From Lingula anatina (taxonomy: Eukaryota > Brachiopoda > Lingulata > Lingulida > Lingulidae), in assembly GCF_001039355.2 (NCBI RefSeq), contig NW_019775713.1:648754-697914 (forward strand): DNA of 49,161 nt, read 5' to 3'. A program made the position numbers and the translations under genes. Each line of letters begins with the position of its first letter. Position 1 is the stretch's first letter. Shown here piece after piece: positions 44,216 through 49,161 of the stretch. A model generated the notes under the pieces. It was not told the origin of the DNA. It did no database searches and worked only from the letters and a program-made list of their open reading frames with translations.

Positions 44216-44488
44216 ATGGAGCAGAACCTGACCCCAGAAGATGCCCAGGAGATAATGAAGGACCCCCGGTTCCAGGCCCTCCAGTTGGGACAAATGGTGT
44301 CCGCCAGCATAGTGAAAACTGCTGACATGTGCTTTGATGTTTGTATTAGTAGAGCAGACAGTTCACTGAGCTCGAGACAAGAAATGTGTGTAAAAAACTG
44401 TGTTGAAAGATTCCAGGAAGCCTCTCAGAAACTTACAAAGCAATTTCAAGTGAGGTTACAGCAAAGCCTTGCCAACAGAGGGCACTGA
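44216..44488 (+). CDS. Small Tim chaperone (Tim8/Tim13 class)
   Basis: Intronless 90-aa protein with the twin CX3C signature: CFDVC at residues 39-43 and CVKNC at 58-62, with 14 residues between the inner cysteines, the spacing of Tim8 and Tim13. The flanking predicted helices suit the hairpin of small Tims, which form hexamers in the mitochondrial intermembrane space and escort hydrophobic proteins. NCVERF after the second pair is Tim8-like, while the RLQQ tail recalls Tim13, so the subtype is left open. It lacks a presequence, as expected for MIA40-imported small Tims. ATG context gaaaaaATGG is good. It is head to head with CNBD2. Confidence 0.85.
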   Translation: MEQNLTPEDAQEIMKDPRFQALQLGQMVSASIVKTADMCFDVCISRADSSLSSRQEMCVKNCVERFQEASQKLTKQFQVRLQQSLANRGH

Positions 44489-45610
44489 GGGACAGCACGT
44501 AGAATATTTTTTAAATGCTAGCAGGATGATTAAATTATCTTATACACTAATTTTGCACATCTTTTTAATGGAAGGAGACACTGTTATCCACGTGACAAAA
44601 CTTCAGATTTTACATAAAGACACAAGACGTGAACCACACCTTTTCTATTATGTTTGGACCTCAGGGGAAATATGACTGAATGAATTCCCTGTAAATTGAC
44701 ACAATATGGAAAAGGGCAGGGGTTGGGTAAGAACTCGGTTCCAGGACGTGTACAATTATTATTAATGTCATTTTATCTGTTTTCACACTCAAACTATGTT
44801 TTCTTTGTCACCTGTAAATTGGATATGATCTTTCAGCTTGTCTAAATATCATACTTGGTTACGCTAGTTGTTTTGTAAACAAGATTGTTTATAGTATAAA
44901 TTATAGTATAAAATTGATTCCAAGTCCATTTTGGAATTTGAATACAAGAATTATATGCAAAATAATGTTGTGTATTTTTTATTTGTACCAGAAGTTAAAT
45001 AGATTGTTACACCTCCATTTCAGAATCTGTTAAATAACTGTTCTTATCTCAGTCACTTTTAAGTTATCATTTAATACCTTTGCACATCAATATTTATAAA
45101 ATTAAAATCACAGACCAGCTTAACAGACAAGGCTCAAAAATACATTTTAAAAATATTTCTTTTCCCAAAACAAAATTATCATTTTGTGAAAAATATTGAG
45201 CTCAACAATAGTAATTTTGGTATGTAGAATGTCTAAATTTTTTTAACTTATTCACAAACAGTAATCTGTGTGGCAGAAAAGTTGTGAGTGCCCTTTTGTC
45301 TTTCCCCCTCAAAAGCATGAGCAAAATAATGAAGCAATTTTTCCATCACTATGTCATACATATTTTAATACATAAGACTGTCCTCTGCTACTGTTTAACA
45401 TTAGAAGAGCAAAATGAGGAGAAAAGGATTTTTCGTCCCCCACCCCAATCTCATTCAAATTCTGAATCTTTTGTGTGTAAACTCCAGTCACAGTTCACAT
45501 GTTGACATCACTCCTCTGTACTGCCCATTTCTATATCACCAGCATGTGCAGCACAGAACCTCAGTAGTTGTGTGTGGAAATGCTTCATCTGGCTGTCATT
45601 CTAGAATAAA
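44489..45610 (+). other. Probable Tim 3' UTR to AATAAA at 45605-45610
   Basis: AT-rich sequence without coding features after the Tim stop. AATAAA at 45605-45610 could end the transcript, giving a UTR of about 1.1 kb. On the minus strand AATAAA also occurs near 45641, so the Tim and MCMDC2 transcripts may converge almost end to end. Confidence 0.4.
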
Positions 45611-46179
45611 TATTGAAGGGCATTAAGGATATTGTAACCTTTTATTATCATCCAGATACCAAAAATGTGTTTTTTCCTGCACCTAATTATTCAATAATGC
45701 ATTTATCTTTGTGCTGATTTAAAACAAAAAATGCCCTCAGAAATGCAATGTACAAGCATAGGCAACTCAAATTACCCAAAAGAATGTGTGTAAGGCAGTA
45801 AATAAGGAGTTTTGAGCAAAGGGTGACAATATCTTTAAATCTTTTTACCTCAACCAAAGCAGTTTCATCTTCATCAGTTTGTTTTCCAGTTTGTAACAAA
45901 AGGGTATTATCACTACTTTCATTCACCAAACTGATGATACTATAAGCCTATTACAGACTATCACACAGCAGTACAAATCACTATGTTTTGTTTTTCACTT
46001 TGGTATTGTTTTTTAAGACCACATTCCCAGCACATAAGAGTTGCACCCTTATGATGAAATGTTTATCCCACCCGGTCAAAGATATTCTCATGTTTTCTGG
46101 TCTCTGATAACACTGCAAACCCAAAAGTCTTTGTTTTAGGCTTTTTCAGATGATTTCCATTGATTTGAGGTATGGTTAC
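45611..46179. other. Inferred 3' region of MCMDC2
   Basis: Contains the doubtful terminal exon (45919-45939) and a minus-strand AATAAA-like site near 45641. A minus-strand open frame at about 45850-45928 (LLLQTGKQTDEDETALVE) ends at gtaaaa, but its phase does not join exon 46180-46253 without a stop. Confidence 0.3.
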
Positions 46180-46367
46180 CTGTGGTCCAATGTACGTCCC
46201 TATGTCTTGGTTTCTGCAGTGTCGTAAGGGCTGGACATTGAGAACAGAACAACCTGGCAAAACAATACCAGAAGAAATTATAGATAATCTGAATATTCAA
46301 GCTGATATATATGAAAGGTATAGAATTCAAATTGGACATTGATTTACCTCTGCCCCCCTCACCCCAC

Positions 46368-46405
<38 letters not shown>

Positions 46406-48957
46406 GCAAAATTAAATATTTAAAAACAGTTGAATGTGTATAGACATATCATAATCATGAGCCTCCCCCCCCCAAAAAAAAATTATAATAATAATCTTGA
46501 AAATCATTTCCAAAATCAAAATTTCCAAAGACAAATGAATGTGTAATGTGTAGCTGTAATGCCTCACCACATCTGTCTGTGATATATTCTTCATACAACA
46601 AGATGGCCATGACAGCATCTTCTGGAGTGACCTCTCTCCTTAGGCTTAGTTTGGCATGGGCTTTTGACAAGGAGGTCCTGAAGACAAGGTGGCTGCGTTA
46701 TATTACTCTTAAACATTGCCCATGTATCTAGCAGACATTTATTATTGGAATTTCACAACATATTAATTAATTTTCATTAGCAAATTTATTCAGCTTGTAC
46801 AAAATAAAGACGCAGTGAGAAGCAAGGTTTTTTGACAAATATCTTGTATGCACTGTAAAAGTACATTTTTACATGAATCACACAGGAGGAAGGGAATTGG
46901 GCATGATAAAATGCCTCTGAATAATTTACTCATATCTGCAACAATTTTTATTCATCACTGTTCAACTCCAAATTCATCACTGTTGAACTCCAATTGAAGA
47001 TATTTTAATATTAAAAAAAAAAAAAAAAAAAAAACATAGACCAATGAGAGGATTGTACATTGGATTTATTGTCCACTTTGTTTAAAAATGCATTTTTTGA
47101 GTAGGGTTATGAATTATATGATTTTGAAATAATGTAGCATGCTTTTAAAAAAGATGACATAATGATTATGTGGCCCCTTAAAGAGTCAAATATAAGTAAC
47201 CTACAGAGTTTTCATGGCAGTAACAGGGAAGTCTGTTCCTTGTACACTAGAGGAGCGCACTCGTCTACTTGCCACATAGTATCCACACAGGAGTTTGTCT
47301 GCTGCAGTGGTACAGGTGACTACCTGGCCTCTGACATACTGCACAAACTGAAATACAGAAACAAGCTTCAGGAAAAATCATTCAGTTGTCTATATTTGTG
47401 ACAAAAATGAAAGCAGGTCATGTTATTATTATTATTTTTTGTACAACCTAATGCTGATAAGCAATCTACATAAACCTAAACTGGTCATGAAAAAAGGAAA
47501 TACATAATCCATTTCTATAAGTCTAACATTACAGACTTTTTCGTTTCGTTCACTTATCAAAATTATTTATTTATTTTATTTATTCTTATTTGCAAAACTT
47601 AAAGCTGGTTTGCATTCTTCATATCCATTATGCAAAAAAGATGCTCTATTATCCAAGAATCATGCAATTATCATACAGTTTCATTCATTTTTTTGTATTG
47701 CTTAAAATCACTGCTGGGGTTATGTACTTATTGATTACATTTACGTTAATCTTTTTCTATAATTTTTTCTATAAGTTAAAGATGTCCCAGTGCTGACTAA
47801 AGTTTTCTTTCCATGAAATAATAATGACTAAAATATTTATAATAATACTTAAAGTTAAATTGAGCATTTTTTATGGTGAGGGAAATACATGTATGCATCA
47901 CACATTTTTCTCTTTTCTTTACACAAAATTTACCTGCCTCATCTCTTCATTTGATATTAAAGGCACTGAGCTACTCTTAGGTTCCATAGCACTGACAAGA
48001 GTGTGAGAAATGATCAAATTGTCTGCATAACTTTCACTATCAGTGCTGTCTGTGAAAAAGACCATGCCAAACACACTGAAATATATAGTTAAAGCGTGGT
48101 TATCAATAAAATTTACCAATCTAAGCCCAAGGCCCACTTTATAATAATGTTAGTAGGGCAAGTGCTGTATATTGATACTCAAAACATTTTTTTCTTATTT
48201 TTTCCTGATTCCAAACAATCTATTGATCATTAAATTAAATGCACTTGATATCACCATGATATACAATTTCATTCATGAAATCATACCAGTCAATCAATAA
48301 ATTAACAGACACAATCATTCACATGCCTGTAACCAGCAATTTCTAAAGGGGATTTTGTGATTGTAAAAGCGCACCCTTTTACCCCTTTACTTCAGCCCAA
48401 CTGTTATCAAAATGGCATACTAGATAAAATTTTAATTCAGAGTAGATCTTTTTCTCTCCAAAAGGTGGTTCTGACTTCCTACCCATCCTACCCCACCCCA
48501 CCCACCCACTGCCCATGGGTCCAATTCCAAAAAAATAAGATCCATACTCTGCTAGTGACTTGCTGATACAGCCCTTATCTTTTTGCACTTACAACTTGTT
48601 GATACAACCCATACCTTTCTGCACATATAACCCATCCCCCCGCCACTCCCATCCTAACCCAACCAGCCCACTCATCCACTGCCCATGGGTACAATACCAA
48701 AAAAATAATAAAAATAATAATAAAATAATAAAAAATATAAATAAATAAAAAATAAAATCCATACTCTGCTAGTGACTTGTTGATACAGCCCAAATCTTTC
48801 TGCACATATAACTGGTCAGTGATCACTGGTGGGTTGAAATGCCTGCTGGGTTCAGCATATGCCCACACACTGCAATTCAGGGGGAAGGTGACTTGCTGGG
48901 GAATACTGCCAACAGACTTGGAAGGAATGGTCACAGCAACTGTGTTGTTGTCCAGTA
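46180..48957 (-). CDS. MCMDC2: MCM domain-containing protein 2, 3' exons (partial)
   Basis: Five exons in transcript order: 48765-48957, 47934-48075, 47205-47347, 46568-46677 and 46180-46253. They join in frame with GT..AG borders and encode about 220 residues; the gene continues beyond the right edge. Blocks match the C-terminal half of vertebrate MCMDC2 in order: QQVTFPLNCSVWAY, KSLADVFG across a splice, CGYYVASRRVRSSSV, and LSKAHAKLSLRREVTPEDAV (the MCM 'lid' helix region). MCMDC2 is a divergent MCM-family AAA+ protein that acts with MCM8/HROB-type factors in meiotic recombination. The terminal exon is unclear: 45919-45939 would add YHQFGE and a TGA, but its acceptor is poor. The intron after the first visible exon carries duplicated exon-end sequence. 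Confidence 0.85.
46985..47033. repeat. A-rich homopolymer in MCMDC2 intron
   Basis: A run of about 21 A ends near 47033. A similar A-run is at about 46374-46401 in the next intron. Both are ordinary low complexity. Confidence 0.7.
48488..48812. repeat. Local duplication of an MCMDC2 exon end and its intron start
   Basis: About 48488-48593 and 48652-48812 share a C-rich cccatcc/ccacc block, actgcccatgggt, ccaa-aaaaaataa, then ccatactctgctagtgactt and a gatacagccc...tttttgcac segment. A shorter third piece lies at about 48592-48632. The right copy contains the true exon 3' end (48765) and donor. The left copy keeps a decoy donor (GTATGG on minus, 48542-48547). An AAT-rich tract has expanded only in the right copy. 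Confidence 0.75.
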
Positions 48958-49161
48958 CTGACCAGGAAAGAAAATGTCACAGTTATCATGTTTCTTTCCC
49001 AGTATCTGATTTTATTTATTTATTTGAGGCACACCAATATGCTACGCACAAATTCAAATATCTTAATATACATCATGCAAGCTATACATGTACAGTACTG
49101 CTGTACTTGATATATTATCACTAGCACATACCAATGCAAAAGATAACCGAAATAAATTTAA

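Noticed and set aside
45850-45928. Possible MCMDC2 exon (LLLQTGKQTDEDETALVE)
   Set aside because: Phase does not join the preceding exon without a stop and the acceptor is unconvincing.

Overview
The window is eukaryotic nuclear DNA from an animal, most likely a marine invertebrate. Genes are split into short exons by AT-rich introns with GT..AG borders. There are many microsatellites, palindromic MITE-like elements and two decayed Tc1-type transposons. Homologs of CNBD2 and MCMDC2 and frequent 'taggcct' words fit a non-vertebrate deuterostome or a lophotrochozoan; I cannot name the species. Protein-level names rest on recalled family features, not on a search.

Layout, left to right. (1) 1-3213: palindromic elements, then the terminal exon (+) of a METTL7/TMT1-type methyltransferase. 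(2) 3214-10480: no recognisable gene; it includes a perfect 1510-bp direct repeat around a single n at 5205. (3) 10485-18617: a six-exon minus-strand gene that I could join in frame from ATG to stop (262 aa). Its family is unrecognised. An X-box-like site and CRE motifs lie just upstream of its start. Its exon 5 appears twice, on either side of an n at 13509. (4) 18956-24784: an intronless FMRFamide-receptor-like GPCR (+), preceded by a truncated second copy that ends at an n at 21544. (5) 24785-32249: no firm gene; Tc1-like copy 1, microsatellites and a 25-N gap. (6) 32250-36414: a plus-strand cysteine-rich protein ending in an AbfB (CBM42) beta-trefoil. (7) 37105-43463: CNBD2-like gene on the minus strand, eight exons, 514 aa, with Tc1-like copy 2 in an intron. 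(8) 44216-44488: a small Tim chaperone gene (+), head to head with CNBD2. (9) 46180-48957: the 3' exons of MCMDC2 (-), which continues beyond the right edge.

The main structural point is that three direct duplications (1.5, 2.3 and 2.6 kb) each abut exactly one ambiguous base. The first is identical; the other two differ by SNPs and indels like two alleles. They are best read as unmerged contig ends or haplotypes, so the true locus probably has one GPCR and one exon 5.

There is no operon logic here. CNBD2 and the Tim gene may share a divergent promoter region, and the Tim and MCMDC2 genes converge. CNBD2 and MCMDC2 are linked to germ-line or sperm biology in vertebrates, and the unrecognised gene has a ciliary-type promoter motif, but co-function is only inference.
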